Both the position numbers and the translations under genes were made by a program. Shown one piece after another: positions 1 to 8,555 of a stretch of 64,000 bases of DNA. Position 1 is the stretch's first letter. Each line of letters begins with the position of its first letter. The notes beneath the pieces are model-generated. The model searched no databases. It saw only the letters and a list, made by a program, of their open reading frames with translations, and was not told the origin of the DNA. Location of the stretch: the NCBI GenBank assembly GCA_016462445.1, contig JAEMTE010000005.1, positions 1 to 64,000 of the forward strand, read 5' to 3'. This DNA is from Candidatus Nanopelagicus sp. (GTDB lineage Bacteria; Actinomycetota; Actinomycetes; Nanopelagicales; Nanopelagicaceae).

Positions 1-2
1 AT

Positions 3-1583
3 GTAGGTGATCGAGTTGCGATCATGGCAAAGACTCGTTATGAGTGGACTGTTTTAGATTTTGCTATTTGGTATGCCGGCGCAGTTTCTGTACCAATCTA
101 TGAAACATCAAGTGCGGAGCAAGTAGATTGGATTTTAACTGACTCAGCAGCTGTAGCAATAATTGTAGAAACTCCTGCCTTAGTTGAATTAGTAACACCA
201 GTTATGCCAGCTGGGTGTAAAAATATTTGGAATATCACCTATAACGCACTTGCTACCTTAACTCACGATGGTAGCGATGTAAGTGATGATGAGATTAGTA
301 AGCGACGAGCAGCATTAAAACCGGAATCACTAGCCACTTTAATTTACACCTCTGGCACAACTGGTAAACCAAAAGGTGTTCAACTAACTCATGGTAATTT
401 CTTATCAGAGTGTGGAAATGTAGTAAATGGTGCCAGTGACCTTTTCTTAAAGCCTGGTGGTTCAACACTTTTGTTCTTGCCGGTGGCCCACGTCTTTGGT
501 CGAATGGTACAAATTGGTTCAATTACAGCAGGTCTTCACCTAGCTCACTGCAGTGATTTAACTAGATTACCAAAAGATCTGGCCAGCTTTAAGCCAACAT
601 TTGTTTTAGCAGTACCGCGTATTTTTGAAAAAATATTTAACGGAGCAGAAGCAAAAGCAGAGGCTGCTGGTAAGGGAAAGATATTTCATAAAGCAGCCGA
701 AGTTGCTATTGCATATAGCCGTGCATTAGATACAAAGAAAATTTCACCACTACTTAAGCTGCAACACGGCCTATTTGATAAATTAGTTTATTCAAAGATT
801 CGTACCGGTCTTGGTGGTCGAGTAGAGGCTGCTATATCAGGTGGTGCACCTTTAGGTGAGCGTTTAGGCCATTTCTATCGCGGTGCTGGGATTAGAGTCT
901 TAGAGGGCTACGGCTTAACTGAAACCACAGCAGGAGCAACTTTAAATCTAACCTCTCTGCACAAAGTTGGAACTGTTGGCAAACCTATTCCTGGCACAAC
1001 AATAAAAATTGCCGAAGATGGTGAGGTCTTAATTAAGGGACCAATCGTGATGAAGGGCTATTGGCAAAATGATGCAGCCAATGCCGAAGTTTTCACTAAA
1101 GATGATTATTTCAAATCTGGAGATCTTGGAAAATTAGATGATGAGGGCTACCTATCGATTACCGGACGCAAGAAGGAGCTAATTGTTACCGCAGGTGGTA
1201 AAAATGTTGCACCAGCTGTCCTAGAAGATCGCCTCAGATCTAATCCATTAATTAGTCAGTGCATGGTAGTTGGTGATAACAAACCATTTATTGCCGCCCT
1301 TATTACCCTAGATCCAGATTCAATTAAGCCTTGGGCGGTCGCAAACAAAAAAGAGGGTGCATCCATTGCTGATTTAGCAAAAGATCCAGCACTGATTGCG
1401 GTAATTCAAAGTGCAGTTGATGAGACAAATAAAGCGGTAAGCCGAGCTGAGTCAATCCGTAAATTCACAGTACTACCAGTTGATTTCACAATTGCAGGTG
1501 GCCATTTAACAGCTAAGTTATCGGTGAAGCGACATGTTGTCGCACAACAATTTGCCCGTGAGATTGATGAACTCTTCGCCTAA
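3..1583 (+). CDS. fadD15: Long-chain acyl-CoA synthetase, 5' end outside window
   Basis: Activates long-chain fatty acids to acyl-CoA through an acyl-adenylate, using ATP and CoA. The frame is open to the left edge: codons before the ATG at 24 read VGDRVAI, which belongs to the family, so the N-terminus is missing. Counted from position 24, the AMP-binding loop YTSGTTGKPKG lies near residue 108, GYGLTETTA near 300, and the SGDLG motif and the ITGRKKELI hinge near 365-385, giving a complete adenylation core. The FadD15 assignment rests on the neighbouring pimB' and NlpC genes, which accompany fadD15 in mycobacteria. The last 17 bases overlap the next gene. Confidence 0.9.
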   Translation, partial: VGDRVAIMAKTRYEWTVLDFAIWYAGAVSVPIYETSSAEQVDWILTDSAAVAIIVETPALVELVTPVMPAGCKNIWNITYNALATLTHDGSDVSDDEISKRRAALKPESLATLIYTSGTTGKPKGVQLTHGNFLSECGNVVNGASDLFLKPGGSTLLFLPVAHVFGRMVQIGSITAGLHLAHCSDLTRLPKDLASFKPTFVLAVPRIFEKIFNGAEAKAEAAGKGKIFHKAAEVAIAYSRALDTKKISPLLKLQHGLFDKLVYSKIRTGLGGRVEAAISGGAPLGERLGHFYRGAGIRVLEGYGLTETTAGATLNLTSLHKVGTVGKPIPGTTIKIAEDGEVLIKGPIVMKGYWQNDAANAEVFTKDDYFKSGDLGKLDDEGYLSITGRKKELIVTAGGKNVAPAVLEDRLRSNPLISQCMVVGDNKPFIAALITLDPDSIKPWAVANKKEGASIADLAKDPALIAVIQSAVDETNKAVSRAESIRKFTVLPVDFTIAGGHLTAKLSVKRHVVAQQFAREIDELFA

Positions 1584-2136
1584 TACCGAACGTGTTCGAC
1601 TTGCTCGTGAACTACATGATGGCCTAGCTCAAGAGTTGGCTGCAGTTGGCTATCGACTAGATCAGGTAATTGGTGATACTCAACTAGATCACAAAAATCG
1701 CAGAAGCCTTAGAGAGCTACGGCTGACCTTAAGTGGCGTGATAAATCAGGTGCGCGATGAGATCTTTGAGCTTCGATCTAACACAAACAAGAGCTTAGAT
1801 CAGCAAATAGAGGAGCAGATTGCAACTGTGCTAGCTGGCACAGATATTACATATGAGATATCAAATACTGCTCAACTTGAGTGTAGTAATAAATTTGAGT
1901 TACTACGGGCAATAAGAGAGATCCTGATTAATGCCAGGGCCCACTCAGGGTGTACTGAGATAAAAATTGAGATAGCAGATAAGCAAATTACTATCTTAGA
2001 TAATGGCTCAGGTGGTGTAACCCAGAAAAGTAACTCCTTTGGCCTAATTGGCGTGAGTGAGCGGCTTGCCCTAATAGATGCCCGCCTTGAGATTTCATCA
2101 TTGCAGAGCGGAACTGCAGTAAGAATTTTGTTTTAA
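1567..2136 (+). CDS. Small cytosolic sensor histidine kinase (HisKA_3 type)
   Basis: Predicted kinase of a NarL-family two-component pair. The protein is only about 189 residues: a dimerization and phosphoacceptor helix with the H-box RELHDGLAQELA (His near residue 17), then a HATPase domain with the N-box region REILINARAHSG, G1 motif DNGSGG and G2 region FGLIGVSERL. There is no membrane segment and no PAS, GAF or other input domain, so its signal must come from a partner or from the cytoplasm. I chose the ATG at 1567, which overlaps the acyl-CoA synthetase by 17 bases; an in-frame start at 1534 is possible but would lengthen the overlap. The response regulator starts 5 bases downstream. Confidence 0.85.
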   Translation: MNSSPNTERVRLARELHDGLAQELAAVGYRLDQVIGDTQLDHKNRRSLRELRLTLSGVINQVRDEIFELRSNTNKSLDQQIEEQIATVLAGTDITYEISNTAQLECSNKFELLRAIREILINARAHSGCTEIKIEIADKQITILDNGSGGVTQKSNSFGLIGVSERLALIDARLEISSLQSGTAVRILF

Positions 2137-2141
2137 ATCTT

Positions 2142-2750
2142 ATGAATATTGTTTTAGTAGATGACCACTCACTAATAAGATCAGGGCTGCGCCAAGCACT
2201 TGCTAATACTGATTTCAAGGTTGTTGCTGAGGCATCATCTGTGCAAGAGGGCTTAGCAGTTTTAAATACCTATAAACCTGAGATAGCCCTAATAGATATT
2301 AATTTAGGATCCCACTCTGGAATTGACTTAATTTCTAAAGCAACTGAGCAAAAGTTAGATACTAAATTTGTGGTGCTAACTATGCATGATGATCTACAAA
2401 CACTAGATAGTGCAAGGCAAGCTGGAGCAGTTGCATATGTTATTAAAAGTGCTCCAATTGATCAGTTAATTCAAACCTTAAGTGCGGTAGAAAGTGGTAG
2501 TAGTAAGTTCATTAAAAAAGGAGTTTTCCAATCAGCGCAGGTTGTAAAGGATTACCAGTTAACTCCTAGAGAGATTGAGGTGCTAACTCACCTGCCATCT
2601 GGTGCCACCGCCGCAGCAATTGGCTCACTTTTATTTCTAACGGAGGCAACTGTTAAAACCCATCTAGCAGCTATCTATCGAAAATTAGGAGCGCTCAACC
2701 GTGCCCAAGCGGTAAGTATTGCGCTAGGTGATAAATTAATTAACCAATAA
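2142..2750 (+). CDS. NarL/FixJ-family response regulator
   Basis: Transcription factor partner of the upstream kinase. The receiver domain (residues 1-120) has the acidic pair D7-D8, the phosphoacceptor D52 in ALIDINLG and the conserved lysine in YVIKSAP near 104. A linker leads to a LuxR-type helix-turn-helix (about 138-195) that begins LTPREIEVL and contains TEATVKTHLAAIYRKLG. Its DNA targets cannot be read from the sequence. The last 15 bases overlap the end of the convergent mannosyltransferase gene. Kinase and regulator sit between fadD15 and pimB', where I recall no two-component system in mycobacteria. Confidence 0.92.
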   Translation: MNIVLVDDHSLIRSGLRQALANTDFKVVAEASSVQEGLAVLNTYKPEIALIDINLGSHSGIDLISKATEQKLDTKFVVLTMHDDLQTLDSARQAGAVAYVIKSAPIDQLIQTLSAVESGSSKFIKKGVFQSAQVVKDYQLTPREIEVLTHLPSGATAAAIGSLLFLTEATVKTHLAAIYRKLGALNRAQAVSIALGDKLINQ

Positions 2751-3893
2751 TAATTTATTAAACTTCTCTGACCAAGTATTAATCTGCCAATTCTCAATTA
2801 CCCAGCCACGTCCTGCTAACCCCATTGCCTTGGCACGACTTTGATCAGTTAGTAATTTACATACTGCATCTGCAATCTGATCAATATCGCTGCCATCTAC
2901 TAAGGCTCCAGTAACCCCATCTATAACCGCATCTTTTGCCCCACCTGAGTTACCAACTATTACCGGCAATCCACATGCACTTGCCTCCAGATAAACAATG
3001 CCAAGTCCTTCCACCTCAAGACCGGCAAATCTAGAACGCACCGGCATTGCAAATACCTCACCAAGACAAATGTAATCAGGCAGATCTATATGTTGCACCC
3101 GTCCTACAAAAATTACATGATTAGTAACCCCTAATTGTTTTGCAGTGTTTTTTAACATCTGCTTAATCGGACCTTCACCTACCAATAATAAAACTGCGTC
3201 GGGAAAGGATTTTAAAACTTTAGGAAGAGCCTCTATTAATCTATCTTGTCCCTTACGATGAACTAATCTGCCAACACTTACTATTACCCGCCGATCCTCT
3301 AGGCGATACTTTTTAATTAAATCAGCTCTAGCACTCTTTGGCATAAAGTGTTGGGTATCAATACCAGGTGCAATCTGTACAAACTTATCTATTTGATTAC
3401 TCACTTTTACTATCTCACTCTTTGTGAACTGCCCTAAATAACCTAAATGATCAATATCTTTAATTATCTTTCTTAGTAATTGCTTTAGTATCGGAATCTT
3501 TGCCCACCAAATCTCATGCCCATGGCTTAGCGCTATGATATTTGTAGCACCTGAGGTGCGTAATTGCTTTGCCATTAAGGCAAGAGGAGCGGCTGCGCCA
3601 AACCAAACTGTTTTAATTTGGTACTGCTTTAAAATCCTCGCTGCGCGGTGATTAACTCTAGGAGTTGGCAGTAAAATTTTGGCCCGATCCCTAATCACAA
3701 TTGCGCCAAATCTCTCTAGTAAGAGAGCATCAAAGGGGGCAGATCCTTTTTGGCTTGAGGTATAGATAACTAGTGATCCCTTAGGAACTCGCTCAACTAG
3801 TGATAAAACAAAACTTTCAATCCCGCCAACTCTTGGACCTAAATCATTAGTTACAAGTAATACCTTACCTGCGTTATAAACGTCGTGCTCCAA
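2736..3893 (-). CDS. pimB: GT4 glycosyltransferase, PimB'-like mannosyltransferase
   Basis: Likely GDP-mannose-dependent mannosyltransferase that adds a mannose to phosphatidylinositol monomannoside on the cytoplasmic face of the membrane. The GT-B fold shows the C-terminal donor-site signatures VSVGRLVHRKGQDRLIEALP, LLVGEGP and EVEGLGIVYLEASACGLPV followed by GNSGGAKDAV; the EVEGLG form is typical of PimB'. The start is uncertain: an ATG at 3926 would overlap the upstream NlpC gene by 53 bases, while a TTG at 3893 with GGAAG about a dozen bases ahead gives a 20-base overlap and a normal N-terminus close to KVLLVTNDLGPRVGGIE. Adjacency to an NlpC/P60 gene and fadD15 matches mycobacteria. Confidence 0.82.
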   Translation of the reverse strand: MEHDVYNAGKVLLVTNDLGPRVGGIESFVLSLVERVPKGSLVIYTSSQKGSAPFDALLLERFGAIVIRDRAKILLPTPRVNHRAARILKQYQIKTVWFGAAAPLALMAKQLRTSGATNIIALSHGHEIWWAKIPILKQLLRKIIKDIDHLGYLGQFTKSEIVKVSNQIDKFVQIAPGIDTQHFMPKSARADLIKKYRLEDRRVIVSVGRLVHRKGQDRLIEALPKVLKSFPDAVLLLVGEGPIKQMLKNTAKQLGVTNHVIFVGRVQHIDLPDYICLGEVFAMPVRSRFAGLEVEGLGIVYLEASACGLPVIVGNSGGAKDAVIDGVTGALVDGSDIDQIADAVCKLLTDQSRAKAMGLAGRGWVIENWQINTWSEKFNKLLLVN

Positions 3894-4875
3894 TGTAAGG
3901 CTTTCTTCCCATATCAAGGGTAGCAATCTTTACTCGGCTGCCTGTGCGAGGTGCAGTCAGCATGCGGTCTCCACCTAAGTAGATGGCAACATGTGAGATT
4001 GGTTTACCAAAAAATACTAAATCACCTGGCAGTAAATCTTTTCGACTAATTGCTTTGCCATATCCATACTGTGCCCGCGAGGAGTGAGGCAGTGAAACAC
4101 CAGCAGCTTGGAAGGCGCGCATTGTTAGACCAGAGCAATCCCAATAGGTAAGTCCAGCTGCGCCAAATACATACTTATCACCGATTTGGGCAAGTCCGTA
4201 TTTAATTGCAATACCACCTCGACCAGAGACGCCAGCATATTTACCAGCATCGGCAAGGGAGCTTTGCTGATCATTATCCTCTTGATCCTCCTTCAACTTA
4301 GCAAGTCGCTCTCGCTCAGCAGCGGTTAATTTTGATAATAACTCCTCCGCCTCCTTTAATTTACTATTTGCTATTGCTAACTGTTTAGTAAATTTAGCCT
4401 CCGCCGCCTTAACTAATGCTAATTTATCGGAAACTGTAAAGGTGGTGGCATTTAATCGCTGAGTTGAAACAGAGAACTTCTTAAGATCAGCAGTTTTCTT
4501 CCTAGTAACCGCCGCCAGTGAGCCAGCTGATGATAAATAAAGTGCTGGATCTGAAGAGAAAAGTAACTCTAAGGATTGACTAAGTGGACCAGCTTTATAT
4601 TGATCTGCTGCGATTACGCCAATTGATTTGTGTAATTCATTAACTGAAGCACCCTGTTGGCTCGCCTGTTGCTGCACACTATCTAACGTTTTCTTTAATT
4701 TACCCAACTGAACCTTTGCTGCTTGCGCATTCTCAGCTGCGGTAGTCGCCTGCTCCTCTAAATCCTTTACCTTAGCCGCCACCTCAGCCAAAGTTTGTGC
4801 GGCATTTGCTGGAGTGGGAGATAAGAGCGCAATTGCCATTAAGGCAGCAAATAGCGAGCGAGGCAGATTTCTCAT
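3874..4875 (-). CDS. Secreted NlpC/P60 peptidoglycan endopeptidase
   Basis: Cell-wall hydrolase predicted to cleave stem-peptide bonds in peptidoglycan. A Sec signal peptide covers residues 1-26 (cleavage near ANA-AQ), followed by a long coiled-coil region to about residue 215 rich in Ala, Lys, Glu and Gln, as in RipA-like enzymes. The C-terminal NlpC/P60 domain has the catalytic Cys in YWDCSGLTMRAF, the PGDLVFFG motif and the catalytic His in ISHVAIYLGG. Length (333 residues) is normal for coiled-coil NlpC proteins. It is first in a two-gene operon with the mannosyltransferase. A -10 element six bases before the ATG suggests a leaderless message, and an inverted repeat overlaps that promoter. 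Confidence 0.93.
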   Translation of the reverse strand: MRNLPRSLFAALMAIALLSPTPANAAQTLAEVAAKVKDLEEQATTAAENAQAAKVQLGKLKKTLDSVQQQASQQGASVNELHKSIGVIAADQYKAGPLSQSLELLFSSDPALYLSSAGSLAAVTRKKTADLKKFSVSTQRLNATTFTVSDKLALVKAAEAKFTKQLAIANSKLKEAEELLSKLTAAERERLAKLKEDQEDNDQQSSLADAGKYAGVSGRGGIAIKYGLAQIGDKYVFGAAGLTYWDCSGLTMRAFQAAGVSLPHSSRAQYGYGKAISRKDLLPGDLVFFGKPISHVAIYLGGDRMLTAPRTGSRVKIATLDMGRKPYIGARRL

Positions 4876-4881
4876 TTGGGA

Positions 4882-4907
4882 AGGTTAGCCATTTGATGGC
4901 GGCTAAC
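4882..4907 (-). promoter_or_regulatory. NlpC gene promoter with overlapping inverted repeat
   Basis: On the minus strand TAACCT (4887-4882) ends six bases before the ATG at 4875, and no Shine-Dalgarno is present. Arms GTTAGCC and GGCTAAC (4884-4890 and 4901-4907) form an inverted repeat that covers the -10 and part of the spacer; TTGGG (4876-4880) and CCCAA further out extend the symmetry. This placement is typical of an operator, though a hairpin in the RNA cannot be ruled out. Confidence 0.55.
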
Positions 4908-4968
4908 TCAACCCAACCTAAGCGTGGGGTGCTGAGAATTCTCTAAATTTGCTGTGATTTATTTGTAA

Positions 4969-5187
4969 TTAGCCAGTATTTCCAATTTTAGGATGGCGCC
5001 GCAGCCCCTTCTTAAATCGCAGCGGGGGCACCAAACCGGCGGTTGCCAACAGATTAATTGCAGCTTCATCACGGTGAGTTAGTTCAGCATTTTTCCCAGG
5101 AGCAGGCTCAATATTAAGCAGCACCGAGACAACACAATCGCCACAGGCGATATCGCGCATTACACAAGTATCACAATTTATGATCAT
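4969..5187 (-). CDS. Small Cys-rich actinobacterial protein
   Basis: A 72-residue protein of unknown function. The N-terminus holds four cysteines in the pattern CDTCVMRDIACGDCVVSVLL, a layout I recognise from short conserved actinobacterial proteins encoded near NlpC genes; it may bind a metal, which is inference. The C-terminus is basic (RFKKGLRRHPK). TAACCT six bases before the ATG marks a probable leaderless start. It is transcribed towards the NlpC operon, 93 bases away, but that gene has its own promoter. Confidence 0.75.
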   Translation of the reverse strand: MIINCDTCVMRDIACGDCVVSVLLNIEPAPGKNAELTHRDEAAINLLATAGLVPPLRFKKGLRRHPKIGNTG

Positions 5188-5233
5188 GCTAGAAGGTTAG
5201 GTAAAGCCACTGACACTGACTAACCTGCTACCC
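5188..5233. promoter_or_regulatory. Divergent leaderless promoters
   Basis: Minus strand: TAACCT (5199-5194), six bases, then the ATG at 5187. Plus strand: TAACCT (5221-5226), seven bases, then the ATG at 5234. The two hexamers are identical and neither gene has a ribosome-binding site, so both messages probably start at or next to the start codon. Confidence 0.6.
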
Positions 5234-5761
5234 ATGAGGCAGGTAATTACTACCGCTAATCTGATTATCAGTGCCAACGGCGGGACAACTGCAGCTGGCT
5301 CCTCAATTGGACTAACTACCGAAGAGGATCGCCGGCGATTTCACCAACTACGGGCTAAATCAGATCTAATTCTAATCGGTGGCAATACCGCCCGGCGTGA
5401 GCCATATAAACGCACCCCAATTCCACTTTATATCCTCACTCATGGCAAGGTGAGGCTGCAACCGAAAAATCAATTAGTTAAACAATTTATGATGCCGGTA
5501 GCAGATTTAATAGCAGAGATTGCCAGTAATTTTCCACCCATAGATAGCAAATTACCAATAAATCTTTTAGTTGAGGCTGGGCCAAAACTTTTACTTCAAA
5601 TGGTTGAGCAGGGTTTAATAGATAATCTTTATTTAACAACCAACCTAGAAAAAGATGGTGAGAATAAAATAGCGGTTGATAAGTTAACTGGTAGTTTTAA
5701 TTTAATAAGCAGTGAAAAAATTGATAGTTGCCAATTTGAGTACTATAAAAGGCTAGCCTAG
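5234..5761 (+). CDS. RibD C-terminal-domain (DHFR-like) reductase
   Basis: A 175-residue stand-alone RibD_C / dihydrofolate-reductase-like protein. Landmarks are the N-terminal strand with NLIISANGGTTAAGSS, the DLILIGGNTARRE segment that contacts NADPH in the family, and LLVEAGPKLLLQMVEQGLIDNLYL near residues 120-142. The family includes the riboflavin-pathway pyrimidine reductase, but no deaminase domain or other rib gene is nearby, so the substrate is unknown. It is shorter than most RibD_C proteins (about 220-250 residues). The 3' end overlaps the convergent DMT transporter by 9 bases. Confidence 0.8.
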   Translation: MRQVITTANLIISANGGTTAAGSSIGLTTEEDRRRFHQLRAKSDLILIGGNTARREPYKRTPIPLYILTHGKVRLQPKNQLVKQFMMPVADLIAEIASNFPPIDSKLPINLLVEAGPKLLLQMVEQGLIDNLYLTTNLEKDGENKIAVDKLTGSFNLISSEKIDSCQFEYYKRLA

Positions 5762-6592
5762 GGCGATAATTACTACACCAGTAATAGCAAGGAGTACTCC
5801 TAGGTATTGAACTTTATGCAGGCGCTCATGCAAAAACTTAAAAGCTAAAACTGCGGTAACAATTGGAAATAATGAGCCCATTACAACAGCTAGTGATACT
5901 AAGCCCTTAGTTGTTGCAACTCCTAGTAATAGGTTGCCAAAAAAATCAGCTGCGCCAATCCCAATTAATATTGGAAGATCTCGTTTGGCAAAGCCACCAG
6001 TTGTTTTAAATCTTGCAAACAATAACAGCGAAATAATAAAGGTAGAAAAGCGCATAGTTGTCATCGTCATAATTGCACTAGATTTTGAGCCGATTGCAAT
6101 AAATGTAATCGCCCCACCAAATCCAAAGGCGGCTATGACTGCGTAAATTAATGGCCTAGGTGATAAGCCACCTTTTATCTCTGGTCCACTTGCACAAAAT
6201 GCACCAGTAAGTGCAACTGCCATTCCAATTAATTGCACAGTAGTTGGCTTCTCCCCATTTATAAATGCAATAGTTAAGGGAATTAACACACTAAGTGAAC
6301 TAATTGGTGAGACCACACCCATTCGTCCAGTAGCAAGGCCAGCATAAAAAGCGGTTAATCCGGCAAATCCCAAGATGCCGGCAAAGACACCTGGCAGAAA
6401 GTAATTACTCCAACTAAGTGTTGGCTGCAGCCATGCAGTAGCTAATAAAATTGTGATTAAACCAAATAACAAGCCAAATGATTGGGAGACTGCAGTTACC
6501 GCAAGTGCCTTATAACGCTTGGTTAGATTGCCACCAAAAAAATCAGCACCACCCCATAACAAAGATGAGAACAAAGCAAGAAATGAGGCCAT
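5753..6592 (-). CDS. EamA/DMT-family transporter
   Basis: Integral membrane transporter of the drug/metabolite superfamily, 279 residues with about ten hydrophobic helices arranged as two EamA repeats (roughly 1-137 and 145-279). The N-terminus MASFLALFSSLLWGGADFF and the ends of the repeats (PISSLSVLIPL; LGVLLAITGVVIIALG) are typical. Substrate is not deducible; relatives export amino acids or other metabolites. The gene heads its own unit: TAGGCT sits six bases before the ATG. No linked function in the neighbours. Confidence 0.88.
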   Translation of the reverse strand: MASFLALFSSLLWGGADFFGGNLTKRYKALAVTAVSQSFGLLFGLITILLATAWLQPTLSWSNYFLPGVFAGILGFAGLTAFYAGLATGRMGVVSPISSLSVLIPLTIAFINGEKPTTVQLIGMAVALTGAFCASGPEIKGGLSPRPLIYAVIAAFGFGGAITFIAIGSKSSAIMTMTTMRFSTFIISLLLFARFKTTGGFAKRDLPILIGIGAADFFGNLLLGVATTKGLVSLAVVMGSLFPIVTAVLAFKFLHERLHKVQYLGVLLAITGVVIIALG

Positions 6593-6685
6593 TAATTAAG
6601 CCTACTGTGTCGATTAATATTATTTATCATCGGTAGTTGCTCGCGCCTGCACTTACTTAAGCCTTACCCAATTTATCCTTAGGGC
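6593..6685. promoter_or_regulatory. Divergent leaderless promoters (DMT transporter / DUF3000)
   Basis: Minus strand: TAGGCT (6604-6599) then six bases to the ATG at 6592. Plus strand: TATCCT (6674-6679) then six bases to the GTG at 6686. No Shine-Dalgarno precedes either start. The remaining middle part shows no clear operator. Confidence 0.55.
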
Positions 6686-7225
6686 GTGAAAGCTACCTTT
6701 GAACAATTAACGGCGCCGATATTGGCGCTTAAAACACGTAGTGAAATTTTGCTAGAGGCGGTTCCAGCACCCCAAAAACTTGCGCCCCACGCGTTAGCGA
6801 TGACTGCTGATGTATTAGAGGATGCAGCAACTGGTCGCTTCGTTTTATTACATGATCCAGCTGGGCAATTGGGTTGGGGTGGGCAGTGGCGATGTGTAAC
6901 TTTTGCTCGAGCCGCTATTGATGCCGAGATGGCATCTGATCCACTACTACCAAATATTGGTTGGGCTTGGTTAATTGAGGCGCTAAAGAAAAATGGTTGT
7001 GAATTTATTTCACCAAGTGGCACTGTGACTAGAGTTGAAAGCGCCTCCTTTGGTGATTTAAAGGATCGCGAAGAGGATTCTGAGATGGAGATCCGTGCCT
7101 CCTGGACACCGACAAGTGGTGAGAATTTATTAGCACATGTAAATGCATGGATAGAGCTTCTTGGTATGAGCGCTGGATTAGAACCAATTCCTGAGGGTGT
7201 TAGCTCAATCTCTCGTAATAGTTAA
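6686..7225 (+). CDS. DUF3000 family protein
   Basis: Conserved actinobacterial protein of unknown function, 179 residues and of normal length. It contains GGQWRCVTFARAAIDAEMASDP in the middle (about 70-91) and a C-terminal segment NAWIELLGMSAGLEP. It is encoded directly before the RNase D gene, as in many Actinobacteria (Rv2680/Rv2681 in M. tuberculosis, from memory), so a shared role is possible but not shown. GTG start chosen because a TATCCT -10 lies six bases upstream. Confidence 0.9.
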   Translation: MKATFEQLTAPILALKTRSEILLEAVPAPQKLAPHALAMTADVLEDAATGRFVLLHDPAGQLGWGGQWRCVTFARAAIDAEMASDPLLPNIGWAWLIEALKKNGCEFISPSGTVTRVESASFGDLKDREEDSEMEIRASWTPTSGENLLAHVNAWIELLGMSAGLEPIPEGVSSISRNS

Positions 7226-7239
7226 ACGCACCAACAAGT

Positions 7240-7254
7240 TAGAATCACCGACAA
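7240..7254 (+). promoter_or_regulatory. RNase D gene -10 element
   Basis: TAGAAT at 7240-7245 followed by nine bases and the ATG at 7255, with no Shine-Dalgarno. This indicates a separate, probably leaderless or nearly leaderless transcript in addition to read-through from the DUF3000 gene. Confidence 0.5.
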
Positions 7255-8541
7255 ATGAGTACCCCGCTTCTTATCCCCCGTAATGGTGTGCCGGTGGTTG
7301 TAATAGATGAGAGTAATTTTGAAAAATTAATTGATCAACTTGCAAAGGGAAGTGGCCCACTCGCCATAGATGCTGAACGCGCCTCTGGTTATCGATATAG
7401 CCAGCGGGCATATCTAATTCAGATCTACCGAAAAGATGGCGGCCTGCATTTAATTGATCCCATTGCACTTAAATCCTCAAAGCTTTGGGATAAATTTAAT
7501 GAGCAATTTTCCAAGTATGAGTGGGTAATTCACGCTAGTACCCAAGATCTGCCCTGCTTAATTGAGGTTGGCTTAAAACCAGAGTTACTTTTCGATACCG
7601 AGTTAGGCGCCCGCCTTGCCGGCTGTGAGCGAGTAGGGCTGGGCCCATTATCTGAGAGTTTGCTTGAGCTACAGCTTTCAAAGGAGCACTCAGCTGTTGA
7701 TTGGTCAACTAGGCCGCTGCGCCCAGAGTGGATTACCTATGCCGCACTAGATGTTGATATTTTGCTTGATATTAGAGATGCGGTTGAAAAATTATTAATT
7801 GCACAAAGTAAATTAAGTTGGGCGCAAGCAGATTTTGCAGCAATCTTAAACTCATACCAAGATTTTAACTTTTCAGATCTACCCAAGCCAGATCGCTGGC
7901 GGCGCACCTCTGGCATGCATAAGGTGCGGGATAGATTAACTATGACAATTGTTAGAGATCTTTGGTTATCTCGGGATGAGCTAGCCCGAGAATTAGATCT
8001 AGCACCTGGTCGGGTATTAGGCGATGAAGCAATTGTTGATCTGGCAGTTAAACGGCCAAATAATCTAGAGGCGGTAGCAAAGTTAATTGGTAGGCGAAGT
8101 AGATTAGATCCGCCCCCATTTAATCGCTGGTTAACTGCATTAAACCTTGCATTGCAAACACCAATTGCTGATCAACCTGAGTATCGGGTGCGATCACAAA
8201 ATCTGCCACCAATTAAGATTTGGAAAGAGAAGAACCCACTTGGTTATGCCAGGCTAACCCACGCCCGAGCAGCCTTACTTGAGTTATCTCTTCAATTAAA
8301 AGTACCAACTGAAAACTTAGTAACACCTGAGTTGGTTAGAAAAATATGTTGGCCGCAGCCCCCGGCATTAAGTAGTGAGCATCAATCCTTTGTGAAAAAT
8401 GAGTTAGTGCAGATGGGCGCTAGAGCCTGGCAGATTGAGCAGGTAACAAGTGGGATCGCAGCTGCACTTAGCGAGATTGAACCGGTAGTAATCGCTGAGC
8501 CGGTTGAGGTGGCTGAGCCTGAAGCGGTTGAGGGCGAGTAG
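7255..8541 (+). CDS. rnd: Ribonuclease D-like 3'-5' exonuclease with HRDC domain
   Basis: RNA 3'-5' exonuclease of the DEDD superfamily, likely in stable-RNA trimming. The exonuclease domain (about 10-185) carries the first acidic pair in LAIDAERASGYRYSQ, an Asp in HASTQDLPCL and the last motif TYAALDVDILLDI with Tyr and Asp of the DEDDy class. One HRDC domain follows (about 215-295, from TSGMHKVRDR to AKLIGRRSR), then a second helical part and an acidic, repetitive tail rich in Glu, Val, Ala and Pro. Length (428) fits actinobacterial homologues. A 30-base palindrome begins 14 bases after the stop codon. Confidence 0.9.
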   Translation: MSTPLLIPRNGVPVVVIDESNFEKLIDQLAKGSGPLAIDAERASGYRYSQRAYLIQIYRKDGGLHLIDPIALKSSKLWDKFNEQFSKYEWVIHASTQDLPCLIEVGLKPELLFDTELGARLAGCERVGLGPLSESLLELQLSKEHSAVDWSTRPLRPEWITYAALDVDILLDIRDAVEKLLIAQSKLSWAQADFAAILNSYQDFNFSDLPKPDRWRRTSGMHKVRDRLTMTIVRDLWLSRDELARELDLAPGRVLGDEAIVDLAVKRPNNLEAVAKLIGRRSRLDPPPFNRWLTALNLALQTPIADQPEYRVRSQNLPPIKIWKEKNPLGYARLTHARAALLELSLQLKVPTENLVTPELVRKICWPQPPALSSEHQSFVKNELVQMGARAWQIEQVTSGIAAALSEIEPVVIAEPVEVAEPEAVEGE

Positions 8542-8555
8542 CTATATTGTGATGG

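Noticed and set aside
4876-4968. Possible ydaO (cyclic di-AMP) riboswitch before the NlpC gene
   Set aside because: Only 93 bases are available and the start seems leaderless; no ydaO core sequence seen.
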